Shown one piece after another: positions 53,849-53,980 of a stretch of 53,980 nucleotides of DNA (positions are counted from its first letter, which is position 1; every line of letters starts with the position of its first letter). The notes beneath the pieces are model-generated. The model was not told where the DNA came from. It was given only the letters and a program-made list of their open reading frames with translations, and made no database searches. A program made the translations under genes and the position numbers. The stretch is from assembly GCA_018433675.1 (NCBI GenBank), contig JAHDQS010000023.1, forward strand, positions 1 to 53,980, read 5' to 3'. This stretch comes from Clostridia bacterium. Its GTDB lineage: Bacteria; Bacillota; Peptococcia; DRI-13; SM3-B62.

Positions 53849-53980
53849 ATGTCAACGCAACTGATTGTTATTCTTGTATATTTTGCCTTAACCATAGCAA
53901 TAGGTATGTTTGCACAAAAAAAGGCAAAAACGTCGTCATCTTTTCACGGAGCCGGCTTAGGGATACTAATGTGTGTTACC
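53849..53980 (+). CDS. Sodium:solute symporter family protein, partial
   Basis: The first 44 residues of a membrane protein running off the window end. A first hydrophobic helix (LIVILVYFALTIAIGMFA) followed by QKKAKTSSSFHGAGLGILMCV is the usual start of sodium:solute symporters (SSS), where a helix ending in basic residues precedes FHGAG. ATG 53849 has AGAGGAG upstream. It lies downstream of the thiolase and may bring in a related substrate of the pathway, in addition to TctABC. Confidence 0.75.
   Translation, partial: MSTQLIVILVYFALTIAIGMFAQKKAKTSSSFHGAGLGILMCVT

Overview
The window reads as chromosomal DNA of a low-GC, Gram-positive anaerobe of the class Clostridia. Supporting signs are strong Shine-Dalgarno sequences with occasional TTG/GTG starts, sigma-A promoters with 17-bp spacing, a cell-surface protein with C-terminal SLH domains, lipoproteins, Bacillus-type LexA boxes and a sigma-54 controlled keto-acid catabolic cluster. 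The species cannot be named from the sequence alone. No tRNA, rRNA or CRISPR array was seen.

Layout. (1) 1-5.4 kb is a decayed accessory zone: an IS256-type transposase relic, a lipoprotein, an XRE-like regulator followed by a protein-kinase N-lobe abruptly joined to a glycosidase fragment, and a small membrane protein/XRE regulator pair under a promoter with 19-bp direct repeats. (2) 5.4-10.5 kb (minus strand) is a two-component system with an FtsX-type ABC exporter and a small HTH protein, resembling peptide-stress modules. (3) 10.5-19.1 kb is a stress/mobile-element zone: two DinD/BRO-N genes (one truncated), both with a LexA-like box inside the promoter, two RhuM-family relics, a DUF4143 ATPase, exonuclease III, a DsrE-like protein, a truncated macro-domain gene and a SEC-C protein. 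(4) 19.1-26.5 kb is a 7TM histidine kinase, a SARP-type response regulator and a 1506-residue SLH surface protein whose promoter carries tandem 11-bp-spaced repeats of the kind SARP proteins bind. (5) 26.8-28.4 kb is an AbiEi/AbiEii type IV toxin-antitoxin operon with a perfect 19-bp inverted repeat around its promoter. (6) 28.4-32.0 kb is nested mobile DNA: old transposase scraps, then an IS1182-type element with 18-bp perfect terminal inverted repeats, itself split by a group II intron with a recognisable domain V and a broken reverse transcriptase. (7) 32.1-38.1 kb is housekeeping: RNase H, metE-metF and asnB (opposite strand), with a 20-bp-stem bidirectional terminator between metF and asnB. 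(8) 38.3-44.7 kb is a complete four-gene Wadjet (JetABCD) plasmid-defence operon. (9) 44.8-54 kb is a sigma-54 activator (minus strand) facing a canonical -24/-12 promoter that leads into tctBAC, a 3-hydroxyacyl-CoA-dehydrogenase-family enzyme, a beta-keto acid cleavage enzyme, a thiolase and the start of a sodium:solute symporter.

How the genes work together. The last cluster looks like a regulated route for taking up a carboxylate, oxidising its 3-hydroxyl to a 3-keto acid, cleaving that with acetyl-CoA to acetoacetate plus an acyl-CoA, and handling the C4 product with a thiolase; the substrate is unknown. Wadjet and AbiE are two defence or stability modules lying on either side of the metEF/asnB core block. 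The kinase-regulator-SLH trio suggests a dedicated sensing circuit for one surface protein. The strongest candidates for new biology are that SARP/SLH circuit, the sigma-54/BKACE catabolic cluster with an activator that has a non-Fis C-terminus, and the SOS-box-driven DinD pair.
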